A stretch of 64,000 bases of DNA from an uncultured Muribaculaceae bacterium (GTDB lineage Bacteria; Bacteroidota; Bacteroidia; Bacteroidales; Muribaculaceae): positions 1-64,000 of the forward strand of contig CAJUBL010000005.1 of assembly GCA_910584665.1 (NCBI GenBank), read 5' to 3'. The notes under the pieces are model-generated. The model did no database searches. It had not been told where the DNA came from and worked only from the letters and a program-made list of their open reading frames with translations. This document shows, one piece after another, positions 26,514-35,744 of the stretch (position 1 is its first letter; every line of letters begins with the position of its first letter). Made by a program: the position numbers and the translations under genes.

Positions 26514-28265
26514 TTAAAAGTTCAGCCCGTCTTTCCATCCGGGATTCTGTGTTATGGCACCTTGGGTTATGATACGGTCATCGGTCGGGACAGGATACAG
26601 GTAGTCTCTTTCCTCGTCCCAGTGACGCGGATAGTCGGTGTGCAGCTTTATATAGCCCGACGTCCTGTCGGTGAGGAAAATATCCTTTTCCAATTCATAT
26701 ACTACCGGCGCCGATGTAGCCGGTCTGGATCCGGTCCACAGACACACGTCGGCTTTTCCGTCTGAGTTGAGATCATACTCACCGGGACGTGGGAAATACA
26801 TACCTGTAAACTGGCGTTCAAAGCGTTTGCCGGCTTTCCATCTCATGATGTCCCAGTAACGGAACCCCTCCATGATCAGTTCGACCGTACGCTCGCGGCG
26901 TATCTCGAGAATAACACCTTTGTTGGCTCCTTCGACACCGGTATAACCGGTGACCGGATCGCACAGATACGGATCAGGATTGGCATTGGCTCTGGCAAGG
27001 CTGAGATTAGCGACTCCGGCACGATCCCTGAGAGGCTTGACCGACAGATCGATATCACTCTGGGTCAGCGTGCCGAGCTCGGCCTTGGCCTCGGCATAAT
27101 TGAGATAAACCTCGGCTGTGCGGAACAATGGCAGGTCCACGATCGAGGCGTTATAAGCATCATATTTTGATGACTGCAGGTACTTGACAGGCTGGTAACC
27201 GGTCTCGCAGGCGGCAAGATTGGGCGCCGACTGGGCCGACTCCCCCACCCGTTTGTATCCGGGAGTACGTATGGTCTGGACAAGACGTCTGTCCCGGTTC
27301 TTACACTCGTCGGCAAAAGTCATCGTTTCCCAGCCCTGACGCGAAGTGAACGGGGTACCGTCGGTCATCAGATACATGCACACGACATCACGCAACAGGC
27401 CCGGACGTCCCATGCTCATCGAGGTGACATAACCGTTGGCATCGTGCATAAGCTTGATCTTGTCGTTGTAGGCACGTGCGAGGATATACTCTGTCTTGTT
27501 GGCCGACAGATTGTTGAACAGCGACAGGTAAGGGGTGCTGCCTGAATTGTATATGGTATATCCGCTCTTAGAGATAAAATCTCCCGAAACCGAAGCACAC
27601 TCCTCTAACAGCGGTTCCCAGCCCTCTATGTCATGGTACTTCCTGAAGGTTCCCTCGAAGAGCAGCACACGGCTCTTGAGTGCCATGGCGGTCCAGCGGG
27701 TCACACGGTACACATCCTTAGTTGCGTCAAGACCGGCTATCGCCATGTCAAGATCCTCTATGACATGTCTCACAACTTCCTCGCGGGGGGTACGGCCCAT
27801 ATAAAGCCTGTCATCGTCCGATGGCAGAGCCTCCTCGAGCCAGGGGACATCGCCATAGCGTTTTACCTTCTCAAAGTAGAAATAGGCTCGGAAAAAACGT
27901 GCGAGTCCTTCATATCTGGTCCGGTCGGCAGTATCGTCACAGTTTGATGAATGTGCGAGAAAAAAATTGATGTCACGCAGTTTGGTCCAGGTCCACGATG
28001 ATGCGGTGGAAGGAACAGTACGTGTGCCGAGAACTTCCTGGCTCAGACTCGTGAGCGTGATGATATCCTCCCCCTCGCCATATATGGAACTGCCGCCGGG
28101 AAATATTGTATAGAAATCGTTGGTATAGAGTTCACACTCGGTCCCGGTATTGAAAAACGTGTCGGGAGTGAGCTTGTCTTTGGGGAAACGGTCGAGCTCA
28201 TCCTCACAGCCGCCCAGTGCTGCCATTGCGAGCACGCCTGTTATTATATTGTGATATATCTTCAT
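26514..28265 (-). CDS. SusD-like substrate-binding lipoprotein (SusD/RagB family)
   Basis: The surface lid of a SusC/SusD nutrient uptake complex. The 583-residue lipoprotein has lipobox GGCE at about residues 18-21. The family N-terminal block DELDRFPKDKLTPDTFF, TPR-like helices, and the C-terminal SusD block ERTVELIMEGFRYWDIMRW (about residues 458-476) are all present. It starts 5 bases after the susC stop. Ligand type cannot be predicted from sequence; the neighbouring enzymes suggest a phosphodiester-containing or glycosylated ligand. Confidence 0.97.
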   Translation of the reverse strand: MKIYHNIITGVLAMAALGGCEDELDRFPKDKLTPDTFFNTGTECELYTNDFYTIFPGGSSIYGEGEDIITLTSLSQEVLGTRTVPSTASSWTWTKLRDINFFLAHSSNCDDTADRTRYEGLARFFRAYFYFEKVKRYGDVPWLEEALPSDDDRLYMGRTPREEVVRHVIEDLDMAIAGLDATKDVYRVTRWTAMALKSRVLLFEGTFRKYHDIEGWEPLLEECASVSGDFISKSGYTIYNSGSTPYLSLFNNLSANKTEYILARAYNDKIKLMHDANGYVTSMSMGRPGLLRDVVCMYLMTDGTPFTSRQGWETMTFADECKNRDRRLVQTIRTPGYKRVGESAQSAPNLAACETGYQPVKYLQSSKYDAYNASIVDLPLFRTAEVYLNYAEAKAELGTLTQSDIDLSVKPLRDRAGVANLSLARANANPDPYLCDPVTGYTGVEGANKGVILEIRRERTVELIMEGFRYWDIMRWKAGKRFERQFTGMYFPRPGEYDLNSDGKADVCLWTGSRPATSAPVVYELEKDIFLTDRTSGYIKLHTDYPRHWDEERDYLYPVPTDDRIITQGAITQNPGWKDGLNF

Positions 28266-28270
28266 GGTTG

Positions 28271-31200
28271 TTAAAGTGTAAGATTAAGTCCTACCGAGAA
28301 TGTCTTGCTCCAGGGATAGACGTTTGACAGTTTGTTGGAATTGGCCGAGGCCTGCTCGGGATCAAGGAATCTGCTCCTGAGTGCCGTCCATGTGAACAGG
28401 TTCTCGCCTGTCACATATACCCTGAGCCTCTGTATGCAGGCTTTAGCCGTAAGACTTGCCGGAAGAGTATAGCCAAGGGTAAGATTTTTCAGACGGCAGT
28501 AGGCAAGGTTCTGGAGATAACGGTCGTTGGTATAATACACGGTTCCGTTGGTAGTGTTGAGAGACGAATAGGCACGGGCTCGCGGGAAATAACCGCCGGT
28601 ATTGGACTCGCTCCACACGTCGCTCATGAAGTTACGTGGTATGAATGTCGAGTATGGACGGCTGTACGGCCCCCAGAAACGCAGGTTGTCATTGCCCGGA
28701 TACCAGTCCATATGTCCTATGCCCTGAATGAATACCGCCAGATCGATTCCCTTCCAGCTGGCCGACAGATTGGCACTATAACTGTATCGGGGGGTCGAGT
28801 TGCCTATGATCACACGGTCACCCGGATCCTCGAGCGTACCTTTGCCGCCGTTTACATAACCGTTATTGTCAAGATCGAGATACCTGAGGTCTCCGGCTCT
28901 GACACCTGCACCGTAGGATCCTGTAGCGTTATAGCATCCCGGAGCCACCGTACGCATATCCACACGGCTTGCGTAAGCGGCGGCCTCTTCATCGGTACCG
29001 AACAGGCCGTCGACCCGGTATCCCCATATCTCACCCTCGTGACGGCCTACATACGGGTCACTGATAAGCCCCGATGGATTATCACACTTGGTGTACTCCG
29101 AGGTATAATCGCTGAACGATGCGCCTATGCTGTAGCTGAAAGGTGAATTCAATAGCTGGAACGAGTCGTTCCAGGTCAGCGTCAGTTCATAACCGGTTGT
29201 GCGCAGGTCGTTGGCGTTGACCTGAGGCTCGGTGGCTCCGTACAGCGACGGCAGTGACTTGCCGCGGCCCAGGATTCCCCTGACATCGCGGGTATAGACC
29301 TCTCCGGTAAAAGACAGACGGTTGTTGAGCACACCTATGTCGATACCCAGATTTCTGGTCACGACCTTCTCCCACGTCTGGTTGCCCGAGACCGGATCAG
29401 AGACAGTGGCATGCTGTCCCAACGTTGCGCCGTCAAACGAGTATCCGCTCATGTTGCCCGACGTGTCGATGGTCTGTATGAAGTCATAGTAGCCTATCTG
29501 CTGGTTGCCGAGCGAACCATATGAGGCTCTGATCTTGACATTGCTGAACGTCCGCCTCAGGTCGTTGAAGAATGTCTCCTCGCTTATACGGTAACCGGCC
29601 GAGAACGAAGGGAAGAAACCGTACCGGTTTCCGCGAGGAAACCGCGAGGATCCGTCATAACGGCCGTTCATCTCAAAAAGATATTTGCCGCGGTAATTGT
29701 AGGCCGCACGGTAAAACAGTCCCATGATGGCATACTCATTGCGACCGCCCGTGATAGAGAAATTGGTCATACCTTTTGCCAGATTGAAATCAGACAGATC
29801 TTCACTCAGCAGTCCGGTGTTCTTAGCCCCGAGATCCTTATAATATTTGGACTCGTAGTTGTAACCGGCTATAACCTGAAGATTATGGGAATCACGCCAT
29901 GTGTTCTGATAAGTGGCATAGATATCGGCCACGTAATAGTTCTGGTCCCATACTGTCTCCTTTAATGAGTTCGGGAAACGGCCCTCAGGCTCGGTGAGTG
30001 TCTGGCCCGGATATTGGGAATACTGAACGTTGACACTGCGGTAATCATTATGGAGATTGCCGTAGGTGTAGCTGAAATCGGCCTTTACATCAAACTGCCT
30101 GGAGAAGCGATAGGCGACCTCGAACAGTGTCGAGAACTCTTTTACCCTCTTGTGCCCTCCGCTTTTACCTTTCTGCAGCATGGCGTTATAGCCGTCCATA
30201 AGATAGTGAGCCGACGAGTTGGTGACCGAAGTGTGCGACACGGCAGTCCCGTCGGGATTGACCGGCACCATCGATGCAAGGGCATGCAGTGTCGGTTTCC
30301 TGAAGTTGTCGCTCTCCGATTCAAATCCGGCATAATTGTATCGGGAACTGAAAAACCTGGTATTGTTGGATATCGTAAGATTAGGGGTGACGTCGGCCGA
30401 CAGTTTTATGCGGAAATTGTATGACTTGAACTTGTCGGGGATGATACGGTTGATGCCCTTCTGCTCGTTATACCGTCCCGAGAGCATGTAGGTAAATGAT
30501 TTCAGTCCGCCACGTATGTTTATATTATGGTCCCACGTAGGACGTGAATCGTCATATAGATAGTTGTACCAGTCGAAATTGGCCAGATAGAGATATTCCA
30601 TCCTGCCGTTGCGCATACGGGTAGTGACCCACGGCCGCGCCGGGTTCTCGACAGCATCATTGCGGCGGTCCCACAATGCCTGGTAGTCGGCTTCGGTATA
30701 AGAGGTATAGGGCGTGTTCTGAGACGACATCATGAAGAAATCAGCGATCTTGGCCGAGTAATATCCACGTGTCTCGAAGTCGGTCGAAGTCGTGGGTTTC
30801 GACACCGAGAAACTGCCGCTATAGCTTATCTCCGGTTTCTGATCGGTCTTTCCGCTCCTGGTAGTGATAAGAATGACACCGAAAGCTCCGCGCGCACCAT
30901 ATATGGCGGCCGATGAGGCGTCTTTCAGTACCGATATTGTCTCAACGTCGTTGGAATTGATTCGGTCAAGCGACGACTCCACACCGTCGACTAACACCAG
31001 GGGGCTGCCGCCGTTGGGCGATGTGGTTCCACGTATATTGAGAGTCGCTCCGGCTCCAGGCTGACCCGACGATACCTTCACATTAAGGTTGGGGATCATT
31101 CCCTGCAGGGCGCGTCCGAGATTGTCGATGGGACGGTCCCTGATGGCATCCTGTGACAGCGTGGCTACAGCTCCGGTAAGATTGGCTTTCTTCTGAGTTC

Positions 31201-31825
31201 CGTATCCCACGACAACCACCTCGTTGAGCAGCTCGCTGTTTTCCTCGAGCCTGTAGTCATACTCATCTGATTTCCCGACCTTGAAGACCACTGGTTTCAG
31301 TCCGACATAGGTTATGGAAACCGTGGCGCCCTCAGGAACATTGTCAAGCGTATACCGTCCGTTGATATCAGTCGAGACACCTGTCGACGACCCCTTGACT
31401 ATGACCGATGCTCCTGCCACAGGCTCGTCAAACTCGTCGGTAACTGTACCGCTTATGGTCTTGGTAGCCTCTTTTTCCTGCTTTTGCTGATTACTGACAT
31501 CATTACGCCCGGTAATGACAATCGACTTGGGCGAAATGATCTTGTAAGTGAGACCCGTGTCGTCAAAAATGCCCGACAATACCGCGTCGACAGGTTTTCC
31601 GCTGCACGACAGAGTAATAGCCGGGAAATCCTTCGGTAAATCGCCTTTGAACGAGAAACTGCACCCGGCCTGTCGTTCAATCTCCTTTAGCACCTGCTCT
31701 ATGGGAGCATCTTTCACGTCGAGAGTTATGGTTGTCCCGGTTACGGCCGCCACTGCTGTGACCGCCGATACCAGGACGATCATCGCCATGAAAAAGCGCT
31801 TGCATCTGTACTGATGATGATTCAT
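28271..31825 (-). CDS. SusC-like TonB-dependent transporter with STN signalling domain
   Basis: A 1184-residue outer-membrane importer. In order: signal peptide (about 1-27); secretin/TonB N-terminal (STN) domain (VKDAPIEQVLKEIERQAGCS); carboxypeptidase-like domain (ISGTVTDEFDEPVAGASVIV); TonB box region (LNEVVVVGYGTQKKANLTGA); plug; and 22-strand barrel ending SVGLNLTL. STN domains contact FecR-type anti-sigma factors in the periplasm, and such a gene lies just upstream. The 160 bases before its ATG hold no TAnnTTTG box, consistent with a promoter read by the dedicated ECF sigma factor. It heads a seven-gene operon reaching 17570. Confidence 0.97.
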   Translation of the reverse strand: MNHHQYRCKRFFMAMIVLVSAVTAVAAVTGTTITLDVKDAPIEQVLKEIERQAGCSFSFKGDLPKDFPAITLSCSGKPVDAVLSGIFDDTGLTYKIISPKSIVITGRNDVSNQQKQEKEATKTISGTVTDEFDEPVAGASVIVKGSSTGVSTDINGRYTLDNVPEGATVSITYVGLKPVVFKVGKSDEYDYRLEENSELLNEVVVVGYGTQKKANLTGAVATLSQDAIRDRPIDNLGRALQGMIPNLNVKVSSGQPGAGATLNIRGTTSPNGGSPLVLVDGVESSLDRINSNDVETISVLKDASSAAIYGARGAFGVILITTRSGKTDQKPEISYSGSFSVSKPTTSTDFETRGYYSAKIADFFMMSSQNTPYTSYTEADYQALWDRRNDAVENPARPWVTTRMRNGRMEYLYLANFDWYNYLYDDSRPTWDHNINIRGGLKSFTYMLSGRYNEQKGINRIIPDKFKSYNFRIKLSADVTPNLTISNNTRFFSSRYNYAGFESESDNFRKPTLHALASMVPVNPDGTAVSHTSVTNSSAHYLMDGYNAMLQKGKSGGHKRVKEFSTLFEVAYRFSRQFDVKADFSYTYGNLHNDYRSVNVQYSQYPGQTLTEPEGRFPNSLKETVWDQNYYVADIYATYQNTWRDSHNLQVIAGYNYESKYYKDLGAKNTGLLSEDLSDFNLAKGMTNFSITGGRNEYAIMGLFYRAAYNYRGKYLFEMNGRYDGSSRFPRGNRYGFFPSFSAGYRISEETFFNDLRRTFSNVKIRASYGSLGNQQIGYYDFIQTIDTSGNMSGYSFDGATLGQHATVSDPVSGNQTWEKVVTRNLGIDIGVLNNRLSFTGEVYTRDVRGILGRGKSLPSLYGATEPQVNANDLRTTGYELTLTWNDSFQLLNSPFSYSIGASFSDYTSEYTKCDNPSGLISDPYVGRHEGEIWGYRVDGLFGTDEEAAAYASRVDMRTVAPGCYNATGSYGAGVRAGDLRYLDLDNNGYVNGGKGTLEDPGDRVIIGNSTPRYSYSANLSASWKGIDLAVFIQGIGHMDWYPGNDNLRFWGPYSRPYSTFIPRNFMSDVWSESNTGGYFPRARAYSSLNTTNGTVYYTNDRYLQNLAYCRLKNLTLGYTLPASLTAKACIQRLRVYVTGENLFTWTALRSRFLDPEQASANSNKLSNVYPWSKTFSVGLNLTL

Positions 31826-31927
31826 GTGGTAATGATAAGGTTAATGATAATTTGATTCTATGCATAGTAAGACGATGGTCCGGTCCTGTTGTCCCGATAA
31901 AAAAATATGTTATACAACATAAAAACG

Positions 31928-31963
31928 ACATCCATGGCTGCCGGTCAGAGCAACCATGGATGT
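31928..31963 (-). terminator. Terminator after the sigma/anti-sigma operon
   Basis: ACATCCATGG (31928-31937) pairs with CCATGGATGT (31954-31963), a 10-base stem. On the minus strand it is followed by CGTTTTTATG. It separates the regulator operon from the susC transcription unit. Confidence 0.75.
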
Positions 31964-31987
31964 CATTATCTTAAAGCGGGAGGACTG

Positions 31988-32911
31988 CTAATAAACGGCT
32001 CTTATTATCGTCAGAGCCTCGTCAAGGTTGTCAGACGGTAGCATTCCTGTAAAATTAAGATCCATACTGTTGGTAATCGATGTGTCGAGGCTTATCCCGT
32101 AGGTCTGCTCGATACGCTCTATGACATAACCGGGAGGGGCCTGGTGAAAGAACATCTCGCCTGTACGCCACGATGACGACGATGATGTTCCGGACTCGCT
32201 TATTGTCACATCTCCGTTAATCCTGTCATATAGTAATGTCTGGCCCGGATTGATCCTGACCGCCCCGTCACGTCCGTCGATACAGAGCGAGACCTCGCCC
32301 GAGTCGAGCGACAGCTGGGCATAATTGCTGTCTCCCCGTGACAGCAGATTGAAGCTGGTCCCATAGACCTCGACCGTCATTCCGTCCGTCTCGATCCTGA
32401 AAGGATGTTCCGGATCACGTGTGACATCAAAATATGCCTCACCGTCAAATTTCACCACCCGCGATTTTTCGCTGAATCCTCTGGCCGACAGGATAGAATT
32501 ACTGTTGACCGTTATGCTCGTACCGTCTGGCAATGAGAGTGTCGAACACTCTCCGGCTCCGGTCGACATGGCATAATAATCGTTTGAGCTACGGCCTATA
32601 TTCCACTGTATTACAGCCATCAGCGCTATAGCAAGCAACGGTACGGCAATGACCGACGCTATCGTTGCGCGACGATAACGCCGATACAACCGCAGTGAAG
32701 GTGAGTGTACACCTGTGGCGGCATCGATATGTTCCTTCATGCGCGACAGCATGGCATTGTCAACCCGGCCGAATTCACTGCGGGTATCAGCCGTCTCAGG
32801 AAAACAGTCTGACAGTTCATCGTACGATGCCGTCTCAAAGAACTCCCTAAGCCTTGCCAGTTCATCGGGAGTGAGTCTGCCTTTTCTATGTTTGTCAATC
32901 AGGTCTTTCAT
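31988..32911 (-). CDS. FecR-family anti-sigma factor
   Basis: A 307-residue inner-membrane regulator that holds its ECF sigma factor until the STN domain of the loaded SusC signals. A cytoplasmic N-terminal sigma-binding part is followed by one membrane segment (about residues 84-104, IASVIAVPLLAIALMAVIQW). The periplasmic FecR domain comes next (LSLPDGTSITVNSNSILSA, GEAYFDVTRDPEHPFRI, VEVYGTSFNL). The usual C-terminal STN-like domain (DUF4974) starts at EMFFHQAPPGYVIERIEQ but ends early, at LTIIRAVY. Its ATG overlaps the sigma gene stop by four bases (32908-32911). Confidence 0.93.
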   Translation of the reverse strand: MKDLIDKHRKGRLTPDELARLREFFETASYDELSDCFPETADTRSEFGRVDNAMLSRMKEHIDAATGVHSPSLRLYRRYRRATIASVIAVPLLAIALMAVIQWNIGRSSNDYYAMSTGAGECSTLSLPDGTSITVNSNSILSARGFSEKSRVVKFDGEAYFDVTRDPEHPFRIETDGMTVEVYGTSFNLLSRGDSNYAQLSLDSGEVSLCIDGRDGAVRINPGQTLLYDRINGDVTISESGTSSSSSWRTGEMFFHQAPPGYVIERIEQTYGISLDTSITNSMDLNFTGMLPSDNLDEALTIIRAVY

Positions 32912-33483
32912 TCAAACAGATATATAAGTGCTAATGAAATGATTTTTATACCATGAAGTTTTTCAAGCCGGTCCCTGAGCTGTTTCAGTCCGAGCGACAA
33001 TACATTACGCACGGTGCTCATGCTTATTCCCAAAAGAGCCGATATCTCGGCATGTGACAGTCCGTCAAGCTTCGACATCCTTACAACCCGGCCCTGGGTC
33101 GAAGGTAAGCGTGAGATCTCGCCCATGACGACATTCTCGAATTCGGCATATTCCAACGATCCGGTATCAGTACTATAACACTGAAAATTAGTTATATTGA
33201 CATAATCCTCATATAATGGCGATCTGATACGCGACCTGTAGTAATCGATAATACGGTTACGGAGTGATGTGAAAAGAAGCGGCTTCACTGTAGAATCGTT
33301 TTTTATCGACTCACGGTTGTTCCATAAGGATATGAATACATCCTCGACCAGTTCCTCTGCATCCTCACGGTTGACGACATAGGTAAGAGCATAGCCCGAC
33401 AGTCGGCGCGCATACATATAGTATATGGCGTCAAAAGACCGTCGGTCTCCTCGGGCCAGTCCTGATATCAATCGTTTTTCCAT
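32908..33483 (-). CDS. ECF RNA polymerase sigma factor (Bacteroidetes SusC/D-associated type)
   Basis: A 191-residue sigma-70 family factor expected to drive the susC operon. Region 2 shows FDAIYYMYARRLSGYALTYV and EDVFISLWNNRESI (about residues 18-60). Region 4 shows LDGLSHAEISALLGISMSTV then RNVLSLGLKQLRDRL (about 138-172), the helix-turn-helix. It is coupled to the anti-sigma gene by an ATGA overlap. A standard housekeeping promoter (TAACTTTG at 33519-33526) precedes it, so the pair is probably expressed constitutively at low level. Confidence 0.95.
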   Translation of the reverse strand: MEKRLISGLARGDRRSFDAIYYMYARRLSGYALTYVVNREDAEELVEDVFISLWNNRESIKNDSTVKPLLFTSLRNRIIDYYRSRIRSPLYEDYVNITNFQCYSTDTGSLEYAEFENVVMGEISRLPSTQGRVVRMSKLDGLSHAEISALLGISMSTVRNVLSLGLKQLRDRLEKLHGIKIISLALIYLFE

Positions 33484-33518
33484 TCGGTAAAGATAGGTGG
33501 AACCGGATAAATCGGTGG

Positions 33519-33551
33519 CAAAGTTAACAAAACAAATCTGAAAGCAACAAA
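33519..33551 (-). promoter_or_regulatory. Promoter of the ECF sigma / anti-sigma operon
   Basis: On the minus strand TTTG (complement of 33548-33551) and TAACTTTG (complement of 33519-33526) are spaced 21 bases apart, matching the Bacteroidota primary promoter. Transcription would start near 33512, about 29 bases before the sigma gene ATG. Confidence 0.7.
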
Positions 33552-33553
33552 AA

Positions 33554-33743
33554 ACTTGTAATCATATGAAGATGATGTCCGTCAGGGCATCGATTTACAA
33601 GTAATCCGGCACACGCCACTGCGGCGTACCGGATTAAAGTCAATCCCATGATGCAGGCGTCCGGCGAGAACGCCGATTGGACCTTATAGAGTGTATTATG
33701 AATACATCCCGATTTCGCCACAAAATATAGGAAATCGGGATGT
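33554..33743 (-). ncRNA. Structured noncoding stretch, candidate small RNA or long 3' UTR
   Basis: About 190 bases without a credible gene hold four nested or serial hairpins. Reading on the minus strand: ACATCCCGATTTC/GAAATCGGGATGT (13-base stem, 33704-33743); GGCGT/ACGCC near 33653-33673; TAATCCGG/CCGGATTA with an inner GCC/GGC-type stem near 33603-33637; and ACTTGTAA (33602-33595) with TTACAAGT (33561-33554) followed by TTTTTTG. The last looks like a rho-independent terminator. The region follows the thioredoxin-like lipoprotein gene and directly precedes the sigma promoter. It could be that gene's 3' UTR or an independent RNA; no known RNA family is recognised. Confidence 0.45.
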
Positions 33744-33779
33744 AAAAATCGTTTCTGAAAAACGAAGAGCTGAAATTGG

Positions 33780-35645
33780 TTACAGCTTGGACTTTATTGC
33801 TTCCACATACTTGGAGTGATCGCGTATGTCGGGTCGGCCTTCGGCCTTTCCTTCCCGGTCTACAAGAATATAGTACGGGATTCCGTCGACATTGAAACGT
33901 TTACGAATCTCGCCTACCTGTTCCTCGGTGACTTTATAGTGTATGCCCTTGATGTCCTGAAGCATCTCGAGATATTTATTGGGTTCGGACGACTCGTCGG
34001 CTATATAGATCCACACGATGTCGTCGCTTGACAGGCTGCCAGATTTCAACGGCTCGTTTTCCTGAATAGCGGCACGGCACGGTCCGCACCATGTGTTCCA
34101 CAGATCCACTACAACGACCTTTCCTTTGTGTGGTGCTACAATAGCATCGAACACCTTGTCTATGGCCACCTGAGGTGTCGGAGTAACGAATGACAGCTCC
34201 TGCAGACGCATGAATTCGCGCAATGAACGCTGATTCAGAGAATCACAGGCTTCGGCAAAGAACGGATCGGAGAGTGTGCGCAACGTGTCGATATCCTCCT
34301 TTGTAAGTTCATGCCTGCATGCCTTGTCGGCCTTTTTGATGAACATCATGACCGATCGTGACAGATCTCCGTCGGCTCCATGTTTGTTCCAGTCAAACGA
34401 GCCGACAGACCGCGACTCGATAAGCAACCGGGGATCGGTAGTGTCAAACCATGTTGTAACCTCATCATAATCCTCGTCGGTAAGACGGGCCCTGATTGAA
34501 TCGGCAGGTGCCGGCATACGCCAGTTGCCCTTGACATGCCGATAATTGTGCGAAAGAAAGTAACGATAGCCGGCCATAGCCTCAAGCACCTCGTTCTGCA
34601 GCTGCAGCGTGTAATATTCCTTTGCCATGACCGGTGCGTCAGACTCCTCTATTTTCCTGATATTGGAATCATACCGGGATTTTACCATCGCCTTGTATTC
34701 ATCACCTGTCATATGATAGTCGGCAAATTTACCGGTGTACATGTCAAGCCCGTAATAATCGGTAAAGCCTGACTTCATGCGGTCATAATTGCCGTAGTAT
34801 CCGTTGGTATACGTGGTACGGAACTGGCTTGGTCCTTCCCTGTTTGACATGGCAATGCCTCCTGTGCGTCTCATGTCTATATAACAGTCAAGTGTCTCTC
34901 CGGGATATAATGTGATCCTTGCCAAGGAATAGCTCATATCCCGATCTACTACAGTTGCCTGAGACATTCCATACATGTCAAACGAGATTGTGGCATCGCC
35001 GTTTTCGTCAAACTTCACCGGGTATTCGGTCTGCTTACCGTCGAGAGTGTTGACATACATACTGTAATGATGCAGAAACTCGGGCCGGTAAGGCAACATA
35101 TGCAGATTAACGACCGTATGCCCGATTTTAAACGCCGGGGCCGGTACAGGTCCGTCCACCGGTTCCTTACACAGATCTTCCGGCAATCCTTCGGGATATG
35201 TCGGAGCCGGTTTGCCGGTTATGTCGACATCCCACAGCTTGAACGCATTCTGACCGGTCCCCTCGATAAAATCAAAACGTCTGGTCGAGAATGGCAACGG
35301 CTCGAAGATCAGTTTGAAATCAGCTTCTCCGCTTTCAGGCATCCAGAACTCGGTGTCGGGCTCAATCCCGTCGGTCGAAATCATCGCATACTGCTTGCCT
35401 TCGGCCTGGAGATAGCTGTCACCGGCTATCCGTATCCAGTTACCGGGAATGAAATGAGAATTGATGTGAAGCACCGTGTTTGAATCATTCAGCTCGACCT
35501 TGACGATATCTATCGTAGCTGTGTTAGCGAAATTCACAACAGGAGCTGTCACAGTACGGGGACCGCTTGGCGAGCACCCGAAAATGGTCATGGCTGCCGC
35601 TATCGACAGGACGGCACCAAGACAGTTGAAATTCAGTCTCATCAT
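33780..35645 (-). CDS. Thioredoxin-fold lipoprotein (TlpA/AhpC-TSA type) with large N-terminal extension
   Basis: A 621-residue lipoprotein (lipobox FGCS at about residues 23-25). The first 440 residues are unassigned and beta-rich at the start. The C-terminal 150 residues form a TlpA-like thiol-disulfide domain with VVVVDLWNTWCGPCRAAIQE; the redox pair is the CGPC cysteines. A conserved cis-Pro block VDGIPYYILVDREG follows. Such long redoxin lipoproteins are common in Bacteroidales and are thought to act in periplasmic redox or nutrient handling. Two adjacent ATGs exist at 35645 and 35642. It is separated from its upstream neighbour by about 100 bases and may have its own promoter, not identified. 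Confidence 0.88.
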   Translation of the reverse strand: MMRLNFNCLGAVLSIAAAMTIFGCSPSGPRTVTAPVVNFANTATIDIVKVELNDSNTVLHINSHFIPGNWIRIAGDSYLQAEGKQYAMISTDGIEPDTEFWMPESGEADFKLIFEPLPFSTRRFDFIEGTGQNAFKLWDVDITGKPAPTYPEGLPEDLCKEPVDGPVPAPAFKIGHTVVNLHMLPYRPEFLHHYSMYVNTLDGKQTEYPVKFDENGDATISFDMYGMSQATVVDRDMSYSLARITLYPGETLDCYIDMRRTGGIAMSNREGPSQFRTTYTNGYYGNYDRMKSGFTDYYGLDMYTGKFADYHMTGDEYKAMVKSRYDSNIRKIEESDAPVMAKEYYTLQLQNEVLEAMAGYRYFLSHNYRHVKGNWRMPAPADSIRARLTDEDYDEVTTWFDTTDPRLLIESRSVGSFDWNKHGADGDLSRSVMMFIKKADKACRHELTKEDIDTLRTLSDPFFAEACDSLNQRSLREFMRLQELSFVTPTPQVAIDKVFDAIVAPHKGKVVVVDLWNTWCGPCRAAIQENEPLKSGSLSSDDIVWIYIADESSEPNKYLEMLQDIKGIHYKVTEEQVGEIRKRFNVDGIPYYILVDREGKAEGRPDIRDHSKYVEAIKSKL

Positions 35646-35744
35646 GAAATAGAAATATAATGTATTGGTTTATAAAATCATACAGGCAAGTATTTTTGAG
35701 GCAACAGTTTCTCAGAGTATGTTTTGTCAAGTTCAAACATACAC

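Noticed and set aside
33524..33721. 65-codon minus-strand frame in the structured region
   Set aside because: It runs through several hairpins and a terminator and has no protein-like composition.
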